From CAYMDD01 sp964409675 (GTDB lineage: Bacteria; Pseudomonadota; Alphaproteobacteria; Rickettsiales; SXRF01), in NCBI GenBank assembly GCA_964409675.1, contig CAYPEF010000001.1, positions 13,525 to 77,524 of the forward strand: a stretch of DNA of 64,000 nucleotides, in the 5' to 3' direction. The notes beneath the pieces are model-generated. The model did no database searches. It had not been told where the DNA came from and was given only the letters and a program-made list of their open reading frames with translations. Within the stretch, counting starts at the first letter, position 1. Each line of letters starts with the position of its first letter. Positions 43,953 through 52,777 of this stretch are shown here, piece after piece. Position numbers and translations under genes: made by a program.

Positions 43953-46900
43953 ATGGTAAACTCAATTAACACCAATATTGCGGCGTATTACGCGCAAAGC
44001 AATATCAGCATTGCATCACAGAATACATCGACGTCCGTCGCCCGCCTATCCAGCGGTAACCGTATCGTCCGCGCGTCCGACGACGTGGCGGCGCTCTCCG
44101 CCGGTACTGGTCTTCGCACCAACGTAACCACCCTGCGCACCGCGCTCATCAACGCCTCCCAGGCTTCCAGCCTGCTGCAGGTGGCCGACGGCGCGCTGAG
44201 CCAGATCACCGACATTCTGCAGCGCCAGAAGGCGATTGCCGTACAGGCCGGTTCCGGTTCGCTCGATTCGTCCGCCCGTAGCTACCTGAACCAGGAATTC
44301 CAGAACCTGACGCAGGAAATTGACCGAATCACTGGTAACACCAACTTCAACGGCGTACAGCTGCTGAACGGTGACCTGTTCGATGTCACCAGCGTCGATT
44401 CCAAAACCGACAAGGCAACCGCTTCCATTGGCCGCCTGACGCTGGACCAGAACATCGCCAACGTCGCTACCTCTAACCTGATCATCAACGGTCAGACCAT
44501 CACCATCGGCACCAACGGCTCCACCAACGTGGCCCGCGGCAATACCCTCGCCGATACGCTGAACAACCTGAAGAACTACCTCAACTCCTCCACCAATACC
44601 AGCCTGAGCAAGGCCGTGTATGAAGTGCAGGGCAACTCGCTCGTGATCAACAGCCGCGCGGGTGGTTCGCTGGGTAACTCCTTCACCATCGAAAACTCGA
44701 TCGACCGCTCCACCGCGCTCTCCAACACCGGCGCGTCCGGCGGCGTGCGCATCGGTCGCGCCGACGGTGTGAAGAGCGGCTATGCCTACCAGCAGATCTG
44801 GGGCTTTACACTCGCTTCCAGCACCACCGGTTCCGCCGTTACCACGGCGGGTGGCGCAGGCGTAATGCAGGCGGGTAACTTTGGCGTGACCAACAATGCG
44901 GGCACCACCACCAACATTACCCTGACCAACGGTATGACGCTGCAGGACGCTATCGACGCCATTAACCAGCAGTCTGGCACCACCGGTGTGACCGCGAAGC
45001 TGATCGGCGCGTCGAACTTCTACGGCATCCAGCTGGAAACCAGCACGCAGCGCTCCATCGCTGCCGCTCCGACCCTGGCGGCTTCCACTAACCTGACGGT
45101 AACGGAAACCACTGGCTCGGTGCAGCTGCGTTCGGACTCGGTCACGATTGCCGACCTGCGCACCTCCGACCTTGATACCGCCGGTATTTTCACCAAGTCG
45201 GCCGCGCTCACCATCAACGGCACCGCCGGCACCGCGCTTGACGGCACGCCAACGCTGAACGAAGTGCTCGACCAGATCAAGGCTGACTTCGGTTCGTCCG
45301 GTTCCAAAGCTGCTTACGGCATCACTGCCACGGTGGAATGGGATGCTGCCAACAGCGGCAAGTACTATATCGTACTATCCAGCAACGTGCAGGACTACAT
45401 CCGTATGGGTGCAGCCGGTGCAGCGGTAGGTACCAACAACCTCGACGCCAACACCGCCACCCAGCAGGTGAACTCCAGCGGCGGCGTGGATAACGGCCTG
45501 AACATCGGCAGCGTCATGGCGACCGGTACTGCGGGTGACAGTATCCTCAACACGCTGAGCAACATCCGCTCTTCGGCCACTTTAAGCTTCGCTGACCTGT
45601 CGGATGCCAACCAGCTGGCCAACCTGGCCCGCAAGCAGATCCAGTTCGACACTGGCGACGGCCTTGCCGCTCAGCTGACCACCTTCAAGTTCTCCGATGG
45701 CACCACCACCGGCCAGGCGGTAACGACCTATGACGATAACATCGTCAAGATCGGCACCACCCTGAACGATACGCTCGATAACCTCGTGGCGGCGATCAAT
45801 AAATACGCCGACTCCGGTGAAATCGACGCCTATGCGATCAGCAAGGTGACCGCACGCCGCGAAGGCCGCAACGTGATTCTGGAATACCAGAGCGCGGGCA
45901 ACCTGACGGCACGCGGCAGCGCCACCGCGCTGAAGCTCTACACCAACATCTCGCAGACCGACGCCGGCCTCTCCTCGGCCTCGACGGTCACCGGCTTTGA
46001 CGGCGGCGCCACCAACCAGGTGACCACCTTCAATAACGGCGCGGCGACCGGTGTGGATGCCTCCAATATCGTGAACAAGGATTTCGCTGGCACGCTCAGC
46101 GGATTCAACGCCACCTACACCGGTACCAACAACCAGGTGAACCTGAGCGTCACCGTTGGCTCGGAAACCTACACGGCAACCGGCGTCAACACCAAGCCGA
46201 CCTCGACCACCACGGTGCGGTTCATCTCCGCCACCGGCGGTTACTTCGACGTGCAACTGGCGGCGAACCAGGGTGCGGACGTCACCAACCAGACGGATGC
46301 GGACCGTATCGCTTCCCGTCTTGACCAGGCGTTCTCGACCATCAAGTTCTACCAGAACCGCTCGGTCAGCAGCTACAATGCCGCAGGCGACATCATCACC
46401 AACAATTCGGTGTCTGGTTCGCTCACCGGCACGACGCTCTCGCTGTCGCGCTCCGACTTTGGCACTGTTACGCTGGACGATGTCAGCGTCTCGGCACCCC
46501 CGTCCGGTGCGACCAACGGTTCGATCGAGTTCACCATCAACGGCGAAACCTACCGCTCACGCGACGATATCGGGTCCAAGCTGGCCGCCAACGGCGTCTA
46601 CCAGTTCAAGAGCCTGACCAATCCGAGCAATGTGGTTACCTTCAAGGTAGGCACCACCGCCATCCAGTTCGACACCGCCGATAAAGCGGCCAACTTCGAG
46701 AGCGCATTGAAAAATGCGCTCGGCGTGGGCTCCGGCGGCGCCAGCCTGAAGTTCCAGGTGGGCGTCACCACGGAGGATACGCTCTCGGTTCGCATCGATA
46801 GCGTCACCACCGACAAGCTGGGCACGCACGGTCTGGACGTCACCACGCAGGACAACGCCGCGGCAGCCGCCGATGCGATTGACGTTGCGCTTGGGGTCGT

Positions 46901-47132
46901 CACCAGCGTACGTGCCGACGTAGGTGCCCTGCAGTCGAGGTTCAACTTCGCTTCAGCGAACATTGAAAGCTCGATCCAGAACCAGGACGCTGCCCGCGGT
47001 GTGCTGCTTGATACCGACATCGCGTCGGAATCCACCAGCTACGCAACCAATCAGGTAAAGCTGCAGGCCGGTATCTCGGTACTTGCCCAGGCGAATCAGC
47101 AGTTACAGAACCTGCTGAAACTGATCAGCTAG
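43953..47132 (+). CDS. Flagellin with very large central insertion
   Basis: This 1059-residue filament protein has the canonical N-terminal D0/D1 (MVNSINTNIAAYYAQSN, then RLSSGNRIVRASDDVAALS, to about residue 170). The canonical C-terminus is SSIQNQDAARGVLLDTDIAS and LAQANQQLQNLLKLIS. Between lie about 800 residues rich in Thr, Ser, Asn, Gly and Ala, with several flagellin_IN-like modules (for example GNTLADTLNNLKNYLNSS and GTTLNDTLDNLVAAINKYA). Usual flagellins have 270-550 residues. There is no cysteine in the parts examined. The ATG at 43953 is chosen because AGGAG precedes it and the N-terminus is canonical. Surface domains D2/D3 and beyond would be exposed on the filament and are possible targets of FliB. 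Confidence 0.95.
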   Translation: MVNSINTNIAAYYAQSNISIASQNTSTSVARLSSGNRIVRASDDVAALSAGTGLRTNVTTLRTALINASQASSLLQVADGALSQITDILQRQKAIAVQAGSGSLDSSARSYLNQEFQNLTQEIDRITGNTNFNGVQLLNGDLFDVTSVDSKTDKATASIGRLTLDQNIANVATSNLIINGQTITIGTNGSTNVARGNTLADTLNNLKNYLNSSTNTSLSKAVYEVQGNSLVINSRAGGSLGNSFTIENSIDRSTALSNTGASGGVRIGRADGVKSGYAYQQIWGFTLASSTTGSAVTTAGGAGVMQAGNFGVTNNAGTTTNITLTNGMTLQDAIDAINQQSGTTGVTAKLIGASNFYGIQLETSTQRSIAAAPTLAASTNLTVTETTGSVQLRSDSVTIADLRTSDLDTAGIFTKSAALTINGTAGTALDGTPTLNEVLDQIKADFGSSGSKAAYGITATVEWDAANSGKYYIVLSSNVQDYIRMGAAGAAVGTNNLDANTATQQVNSSGGVDNGLNIGSVMATGTAGDSILNTLSNIRSSATLSFADLSDANQLANLARKQIQFDTGDGLAAQLTTFKFSDGTTTGQAVTTYDDNIVKIGTTLNDTLDNLVAAINKYADSGEIDAYAISKVTARREGRNVILEYQSAGNLTARGSATALKLYTNISQTDAGLSSASTVTGFDGGATNQVTTFNNGAATGVDASNIVNKDFAGTLSGFNATYTGTNNQVNLSVTVGSETYTATGVNTKPTSTTTVRFISATGGYFDVQLAANQGADVTNQTDADRIASRLDQAFSTIKFYQNRSVSSYNAAGDIITNNSVSGSLTGTTLSLSRSDFGTVTLDDVSVSAPPSGATNGSIEFTINGETYRSRDDIGSKLAANGVYQFKSLTNPSNVVTFKVGTTAIQFDTADKAANFESALKNALGVGSGGASLKFQVGVTTEDTLSVRIDSVTTDKLGTHGLDVTTQDNAAAAADAIDVALGVVTSVRADVGALQSRFNFASANIESSIQNQDAARGVLLDTDIASESTSYATNQVKLQAGISVLAQANQQLQNLLKLIS

Positions 47133-47148
47133 TAAGGCTCAAGGGAAA

Positions 47149-47174
47149 GCCGGGGCGGTGCAAGCCGCCCCGGC
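47149..47174 (+). terminator. Strong hairpin between flagellin and the FlaG-like gene
   Basis: GCCGGGGCGG (47149-47158) pairs perfectly with CCGCCCCGGC (47165-47174) around TGCAAG. It has no U-tract. It probably stabilises the abundant flagellin mRNA or reduces read-through into the next gene. Confidence 0.6.
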
Positions 47175-47201
47175 GGACCCGGGGAAGAATGGAGTTAGAT
47201 C

Positions 47202-47570
47202 ATGGACCCGATATCGCTTACAGCGTTTCCCATGATGCCTCGCGGAGACAGCGCTTATACGCCTATTCTCCGCAGCCCGAGCCAGAGCGCACCCGCTCAG
47301 CCGCTGCCGCAGCCGCCGCAACAACAGGAGGTTGACGTCAGCCAGGCGGATGCCAGGCGCTTGGAAATGGTCAGACGCGCCGCCCAGCAGGCAAGCAACA
47401 CCTATGTGGTGAGCGATCAGCGCTTCACCATATTCAAAGACTCAAGCGGTCAGTATATCACCCGCTTCACTTCACTCCGTGACGGCAAGGTTGTGTACGT
47501 CCCGGAACCGGAGATGATGCAGATGCTTTCGCACAGCGACAGCAGCCCGGTGATGAACCTGAACGTTTGA
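47202..47570 (+). CDS. FlaG-like flagellar protein
   Basis: This 122-residue protein has a disordered Pro/Gln-rich N-terminus. A C-terminal FlaG-like domain follows (TYVVSDQRFTIFKDSSGQYI, then a RDGKVVYVPEPEMMQML end). FlaG proteins are small, encoded between flagellin and fliD, and affect filament length. The assignment rests on position and weak pattern similarity. Confidence 0.65.
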   Translation: MDPISLTAFPMMPRGDSAYTPILRSPSQSAPAQPLPQPPQQQEVDVSQADARRLEMVRRAAQQASNTYVVSDQRFTIFKDSSGQYITRFTSLRDGKVVYVPEPEMMQMLSHSDSSPVMNLNV

Positions 47571-47580
47571 TATCCGCAAC

Positions 47581-47597
47581 TGGTGCGGTTCTTGCAT
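47581..47597 (+). promoter_or_regulatory. Sigma-54-type promoter upstream of fliD
   Basis: TGGTGCGGTTCTTGCAT keeps the GG and GC 12 bases apart and matches TTGCAT fully at -12. Transcription would start near 47608, 20 bases before the fliD ATG. Confidence 0.72.
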
Positions 47598-47627
47598 AGT
47601 GCAGTGCTGAAAACCGGGAGATAGGCA

Positions 47628-49784
47628 ATGGTAACGTCGGTACAGCTTGGAAATTTCTTCACCGCCAACGGGCGTTCCGTGCTCGGCAGCGCCGGCGGTT
47701 CCGGCATCGATACCAAGGCAATCATTGACGGGCTGGTGCAGGCCAAGTCGGTGCCGCAGCAGAAGCTGAAAGATACTGTTACCCTCAACGGCAAAAAAAG
47801 CGACGCGCTCAGCGAGTTGCAGACGCTGATGAGCAAGCTCAAGGATTCCGCCAATTTCCTGCGCAATCCTCCCGGTGTCGGCAACGCTTCCGATAACGTC
47901 TTTAAATACACCAGCGCCACCGTCACCGCTAGCACTGGCGTAGCGGGCGATACCTATATGGGTGTAAGCAGCGCCGCTGGTGCGTCGCTGCAATCTTACA
48001 CCATCAATGAAATTACTTCCGTAGCGCAGGCCAAGAAGCAGGGCACTGGCAATTTCGTGGTGGCCGATACCAATACCTCCGTAGTCTCCGCCACTCCCGG
48101 AGCCGGGCAGTTCGGCGCCGGCACCATCACTATCCGCGGCCAGAACATCACGCTCACTGCCGGCGATTCGCTGAACACGGTGGTCAATAAATTCAACCAG
48201 GTGTCCGCCGACACCAAGATTTCCGCCGGTATTGTGCAGGTCGGCACCGGCCAGTACCGTATGGTATTCTCCGCCACCAGCAGCGGCCTGAATACGAATT
48301 TCAATCTTGGCGATGCAGGTGATCTCACCCCCAATTCCGTCACTGACCCCAGCAGTGTGCTGAGCCATATCACCTTTGATACGACACAAGTGGCCGCCAA
48401 TGCCGTCTTCAAGCTGGACGGCGCCACCATCACACGGCAGACCAACACCATCACCGACGTGGTGGACGGCGTGACCTTCAATGTCAAGCAGCTCACGCCC
48501 GGCGGAACCACGCTCACCGCCAGCATTAATCCGGACCAGCAAATTGCCAAGAATGGCATTATCAATTTCGTCAATGCCTATAACGATCTGCGCATTTTCG
48601 CCGCCAAGCAGATGAAAACCAACGACGACGGCAGCGCCGCCGACGATGCAATCCTGATCGGCGACACGGTGCTGCGCTCGACGCTGAACAGCGTTGGCAG
48701 CGAGCTTTCGCGCATTGTGAACGGGTTGTCGGGCAACCCCAACCGCCTGAGCGATCTTGGCATGAGCTTCGCCGACCTGCCGGAGAGCAAGGATAACCCG
48801 TTCGTGCGTAACATCATCAATCTGGATGAGGGAAAGCTTGATTCCGCACTCTCCAGCGACTTCAGCAGCCTGCGCAAGGTCTTTGAATTCACCTTCACCG
48901 CCGATAACGCCAATCTCGGCGTCTATTCGCGCACCAACGCGCTTTCCATCAGCAGCATGACGCTGAACCTGACCTTCGCCAAGGCCACCACGCAGGACAG
49001 CAGCGCCTTCAGCATCGCCGATGCCAATCAGCCGGTGGTGGCGGCCGTTGCCACGCCCGGTATGTTCACCGCCGGCTCGGTTACCATCAAGGGCGCCACG
49101 CTAACGCTGAGCGACGGCGACACGCTGAGCCAGGTGATCGACAAATTCAACGCCATTAAAACTCAGACCGGCATCCAGGCGTCGCTTAAAACCATTACCC
49201 CCGGCGTTTCCTACGGCATCACCTTCACGGCCACCGCCACCGGCACCGCCAACGCCTTTGATCTTTCCGACCCCGGCACGGTGACCGACCCTTCCAGCGT
49301 CTTCGCCAACGTTACCTTCGCCACCACGCAGGCGGCGGCCAACAGCAGCTACACTGCCAGCTACGCCAATCCCAACGGTTCTCCGGCATCAACGGATGTG
49401 GATGTCACAGCCATCACGGGCGGCGGCTACACGATCAAGGGCCGCTCCGGCACCGTGCTGGACGGGCTGGTGATGATCTATTCCGCCAGCAGCGACGCCA
49501 GCATAGCCGTCAGCATGACGCAAGGCATTGGCGACCGCATCTATAATATCGCCGAAGGCGTTGCCAATGTCAGAACCGGTACGCTCAAGCTGGAAAAAGA
49601 CGCACTGCAGGACAGCACCGACAAGCTCAACGAGCAGATCACCAAATACGATAACGACCTGACCACCTACCGCAACCAGCTGCTGGACAAATTCGCGGCA
49701 ATGGAAAAGGCGATATCGCAGGTCAACTCGCTGCTACAGAGCCTGGATGCACAGGACAAGGCGCGCAACGCCAGCAGCGGTTAA
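47628..49784 (+). CDS. fliD: Flagellar filament cap protein FliD
   Basis: This 718-residue protein starts with GSAGGSGIDTKAIIDGLVQA and ends with the FliD C-terminal coiled region LEKDALQDSTDKLNEQITKY then LDKFAAMEKAISQVNSLLQS. FliD caps the filament and inserts flagellin monomers. It is longer than usual because a domain of about 125-135 residues is present twice: residues 132-267 and 453-578, both ending VTDPSSV.. .FxTTQxAAN. Confidence 0.94.
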   Translation: MVTSVQLGNFFTANGRSVLGSAGGSGIDTKAIIDGLVQAKSVPQQKLKDTVTLNGKKSDALSELQTLMSKLKDSANFLRNPPGVGNASDNVFKYTSATVTASTGVAGDTYMGVSSAAGASLQSYTINEITSVAQAKKQGTGNFVVADTNTSVVSATPGAGQFGAGTITIRGQNITLTAGDSLNTVVNKFNQVSADTKISAGIVQVGTGQYRMVFSATSSGLNTNFNLGDAGDLTPNSVTDPSSVLSHITFDTTQVAANAVFKLDGATITRQTNTITDVVDGVTFNVKQLTPGGTTLTASINPDQQIAKNGIINFVNAYNDLRIFAAKQMKTNDDGSAADDAILIGDTVLRSTLNSVGSELSRIVNGLSGNPNRLSDLGMSFADLPESKDNPFVRNIINLDEGKLDSALSSDFSSLRKVFEFTFTADNANLGVYSRTNALSISSMTLNLTFAKATTQDSSAFSIADANQPVVAAVATPGMFTAGSVTIKGATLTLSDGDTLSQVIDKFNAIKTQTGIQASLKTITPGVSYGITFTATATGTANAFDLSDPGTVTDPSSVFANVTFATTQAAANSSYTASYANPNGSPASTDVDVTAITGGGYTIKGRSGTVLDGLVMIYSASSDASIAVSMTQGIGDRIYNIAEGVANVRTGTLKLEKDALQDSTDKLNEQITKYDNDLTTYRNQLLDKFAAMEKAISQVNSLLQSLDAQDKARNASSG

Positions 49785-49805
49785 TATAATTAAGGATTGC
49801 AGGGA

Positions 49806-50252
49806 ATGTACAAACAACAATACCGGGCCTACGCCAGCGCCACCCAGACCGTTGCCAAGACCCGCCAGATCATTATGCTATACGATGCCGCTATCCGCAA
49901 TCTGCAGCAGGCGAGGGACATCCTGCAGGATCACAGCCGCATTGAAGAACGCTTCCGCCTGCTCAGCCGCGCCAATGAAATCGTCTACGGCTTGCAGGGT
50001 TGCCTGGATTTCGACAATGGCGGCGAGGTGGCAAAAGTGCTGTATGATTTCTATTCCTCTGTCGATGCGCGCATCCTAAGCCTGCACCGCCTGCAGAACC
50101 CGGCCGTGTGCGACCAGCTGATCAAGGATATGAAGGCCATGCGCGACACCTGGGACGAAATCGACCGCGCCGGCGCATCCGATGAGAATGCGCCCCCCGC
50201 AGGCGCGGTGCCGCCAGCCGGCGGCGACGGCAGCATGGCGATTTCCGCTTAA
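49806..50252 (+). CDS. fliS: Flagellar export chaperone FliS
   Basis: This 148-residue protein has MYKQQYRAYASATQTVAKTR and IIMLYDAAIRNLQQA, then IVYGLQGCLDFDNGGEVAKV and LYDFYSSVDARIL. These are the helical FliS features that bind the flagellin C-terminus before export. A short Pro/Ala/Gly tail follows. The ATG at 49806 is used; a TTG three codons earlier lacks support. Confidence 0.93.
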   Translation: MYKQQYRAYASATQTVAKTRQIIMLYDAAIRNLQQARDILQDHSRIEERFRLLSRANEIVYGLQGCLDFDNGGEVAKVLYDFYSSVDARILSLHRLQNPAVCDQLIKDMKAMRDTWDEIDRAGASDENAPPAGAVPPAGGDGSMAISA

Positions 50253-50310
50253 GTTCTTGCGCGCTCGCAGCAGTATATAAACGCGCTATTTTTCTGGGTT
50301 TTCCCGTTTC

Positions 50311-50327
50311 TGGCATGCCTCTTGCAA
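50311..50327 (+). promoter_or_regulatory. Sigma-54-type promoter upstream of fliK
   Basis: TGGCATGCCTCTTGCAA is a near-perfect -24/-12 element, with GG and GC 12 bases apart. Transcription would start near 50338, 29 bases before the fliK ATG. Confidence 0.78.
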
Positions 50328-50366
50328 GTGTGGAGTACGTACTTTGCATGCATCTGAGGAGCCATC

Positions 50367-51974
50367 ATGCCCAACCTTGCTACGCTGCCGCTGCCAATTC
50401 CTGTGCCGCCCGCCGTTCCGGCCCTGCCGGATGTGGCTTCCGCCGTGCTCAAATCACCCGCCCCTGCAAATAAGCCGGAGGATGCCAAGCCGAAGGAGCA
50501 GGATTTTTCCAAAGTCCTGAAAAATGCGCAGGAAGAGGAGGAGCCGGAGGAGGAAGAGGAGCCTTCCGAGAAAAATAACGCTTCCGTCAATGCTGCGCTT
50601 CTGGTCGCACCGGTACTGCCGCAGCAGGCGCCACCCGTAGCTGAAGCCGCCGCCAGCCCGTCTCCGGCGGTTACCGCACCGGCGTCGGCTGTGGATGCGT
50701 CCGCCGCGGAAACACCCGCTTTGCCTGATGCGGCGCCCGTCTTGCCCACGGAGGCATCCCCGTTTGAAATACTGCTGAGCGGCAACGAGCCGCCGGTCAT
50801 TATGCCGCAGGCCACGGCTCCAGCCATCAATGCGCCAGTGCTGCCGCAAATGCCACCCGCTATGCCACCCGCTATGCAACCGGAGGCTCCGGCGTTGCAA
50901 ACGCAGGCAGCACCTGCTATCCCCGCCGCTATGCCCGTAGCGGATACCCCCGCAGCCGATACGGTTCCGCTCCCGGCGCTGTCGCCGGACGAACAGGTGG
51001 AGGTGCAACTGCACCCGGCACTGGCCGCTGCGGTAGCGAAACTGCCCGGCAATACGGCAGTTACCACACCCGAAGACGCGCAGGCGCTGGCCGCGCAGCT
51101 GAGCGACCTGCGCGACACGGATACGGATCTTTCCCCCGGCCTTAAGGACAAGCTGACCAAAATCATCGACGCACTGCAGGCACGCGCGCAAACCCCGGCT
51201 CCTGTACCGCAGGCCGGCGATAACACCGCCTCGCTGCTGGCGCAGCAGATCGAAAAACACCTCGCTGACCGTAACATTACAGCTATCCCCATTGCCACTC
51301 AAACGGCGGATGCGCCGCCGGTGACCATCTTCCACGCCAAGCCGGCCACTTCCGCCGATGCCCCGGCTATCGCCGCGCTGAAAACCGACGCGCCGCCAGA
51401 GCAGGGGGCGGACGGCGGCAATTCGCAGAATAATAACCCTTCACAACAGCAGCCGGGCGCGCAGGCAACGCTTCCCCAGCAGGCGGCACAGCAGGCGGCG
51501 CAGGCCGCTGCCGCTAATGGTAAATTCGAGCAGCTGCTCAACAACACGCCGCGCTCCATTTCCGACCAGGTGGTGTTCCATCTGAAAGCCGCCAGCCACG
51601 AGGGCAGCAGCCGCATCACCATCCAGCTGGACCCGGTGGAGTTGGGCAAGCTCAATATTCGCCTTGATATCGGCAAGGACGGCAAGGCGGGCATCGTAAT
51701 CACCGCCGATAACCCGCAGGCGCTCGACATGCTTTCGCGCGACGCGGCAGGCCTCCAGCGCGCGCTGGCCGATGCGGGGCTCAAGGCCGATTCGGGAAGC
51801 TTAAGCTTTAATTTGCGCGGCGAGCAGCAGAGCGGCCAGCAGTCGCAGCAGCAGGCTTACCGCCAGCAGGGCGTCTACGCGCAGGAAAACGACCCGTTGG
51901 AAGAAGCCCTTAACGCAACCGCCCTTCGCACCTACGCTATGCCGGTGCATGACGGGCTTGATATCAGGATTTAA
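50367..51974 (+). CDS. fliK: Flagellar hook-length control protein FliK
   Basis: This 535-residue protein has a long Pro/Ala-rich, low-complexity N-terminal part (to about 390). The conserved FliK C-terminal domain includes QVVFHLKAASHEGSSRITIQ with LDPVELGKLNIRLDI, and LQRALADAGLKADSGSLSFN. FliK measures hook length and switches export specificity. The long ruler region suits the oversized hook subunit encoded downstream. Confidence 0.92.
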   Translation: MPNLATLPLPIPVPPAVPALPDVASAVLKSPAPANKPEDAKPKEQDFSKVLKNAQEEEEPEEEEEPSEKNNASVNAALLVAPVLPQQAPPVAEAAASPSPAVTAPASAVDASAAETPALPDAAPVLPTEASPFEILLSGNEPPVIMPQATAPAINAPVLPQMPPAMPPAMQPEAPALQTQAAPAIPAAMPVADTPAADTVPLPALSPDEQVEVQLHPALAAAVAKLPGNTAVTTPEDAQALAAQLSDLRDTDTDLSPGLKDKLTKIIDALQARAQTPAPVPQAGDNTASLLAQQIEKHLADRNITAIPIATQTADAPPVTIFHAKPATSADAPAIAALKTDAPPEQGADGGNSQNNNPSQQQPGAQATLPQQAAQQAAQAAAANGKFEQLLNNTPRSISDQVVFHLKAASHEGSSRITIQLDPVELGKLNIRLDIGKDGKAGIVITADNPQALDMLSRDAAGLQRALADAGLKADSGSLSFNLRGEQQSGQQSQQQAYRQQGVYAQENDPLEEALNATALRTYAMPVHDGLDIRI

Positions 51975-51986
51975 CAGGAGACTCCC

Positions 51987-52676
51987 ATGATCACCGGAAC
52001 CGCATCCACCACCGATAATATCCAAACACTCACCAGTAAGCAGGATACCAGTAAGGCTGCCAGCGCGCAGAAAGCGCTGACCGGCACCTTCGACGATTAC
52101 CTGAAAATGCTCACCGTGCAGCTGCAGAACCAGGACCCCACCGATCCCATGAAGGCCGAGCAGTTCACCCAGCAGATCGCCACGCTTAGCGGCGTGCAGC
52201 AACAGGTGAATACCAACACCAACCTGGAAAAGCTGATCACCATGTTCAGCGCCAGCCAGCTGAATAATTACGTCGGCTATATTGGCAAGCAGGTGCTGGC
52301 CGGCGGCAACCAGGGCATCCTCACCCCGAAGGATGGCGCTACCTTCGATTACGACCTGGAGAAGGAAGCCGACAGTGTCAAAGTCACCATCACCGACGCC
52401 ACCGGCCGCATGGTTTATAACGGTGACGGCACCACCTTCGCCGGGCGCAACACGGTGATCTGGAACGGCGTCAACAGCACCACCGGCGCCACCGAGAAGC
52501 CGGGCGTGTACACGGTTGCAATTGTGGCCAAGGACGCCAGCAAGAATACCATTAAATCCACCACCTACACCACCGGCACCGTCACTTCGCTTGATACGAA
52601 AGACGGCGGCACGGTGCTCTCCATCGGCGATATTCAGATTCCCGTGGATAAGGTGGTTTCGGTGCGGCAGGCATAG
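51987..52676 (+). CDS. flgD: Flagellar hook assembly protein FlgD (hook cap)
   Basis: This 229-residue protein has the FlgD N-terminal region FDDYLKMLTVQLQNQDPTDP and MKAEQFTQQIATLSGVQQQV. An FlgD Ig-like domain follows (VKVTITDATGRMVYNGDG and WNGVNSTTGATEKPGVYTV). FlgD caps the growing hook. CAGGAG precedes the ATG, 12 bases after fliK. Confidence 0.95.
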   Translation: MITGTASTTDNIQTLTSKQDTSKAASAQKALTGTFDDYLKMLTVQLQNQDPTDPMKAEQFTQQIATLSGVQQQVNTNTNLEKLITMFSASQLNNYVGYIGKQVLAGGNQGILTPKDGATFDYDLEKEADSVKVTITDATGRMVYNGDGTTFAGRNTVIWNGVNSTTGATEKPGVYTVAIVAKDASKNTIKSTTYTTGTVTSLDTKDGGTVLSIGDIQIPVDKVVSVRQA

Positions 52677-52681
52677 GAATC

Positions 52682-52698
52682 AGGCACGGTATTTGCAA
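52682..52698 (+). promoter_or_regulatory. Sigma-54-type promoter upstream of flgE
   Basis: AGGCACGGTATTTGCAAGA has GG (52683-52684) and GC (52695-52696) in correct spacing, GGCACG at -24 and TTTGCA at -12. The first T of the consensus is A. It begins 6 bases after the flgD stop. The mRNA would have a leader of about 70 bases. Confidence 0.75.
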
Positions 52699-52777
52699 GA
52701 ATGGCGGGTAAGGAATCATCCGCCGATGGAAAAACAGGGCGGCCTTCCGCCAAAACGAACCATACCAGGGGGAAATC

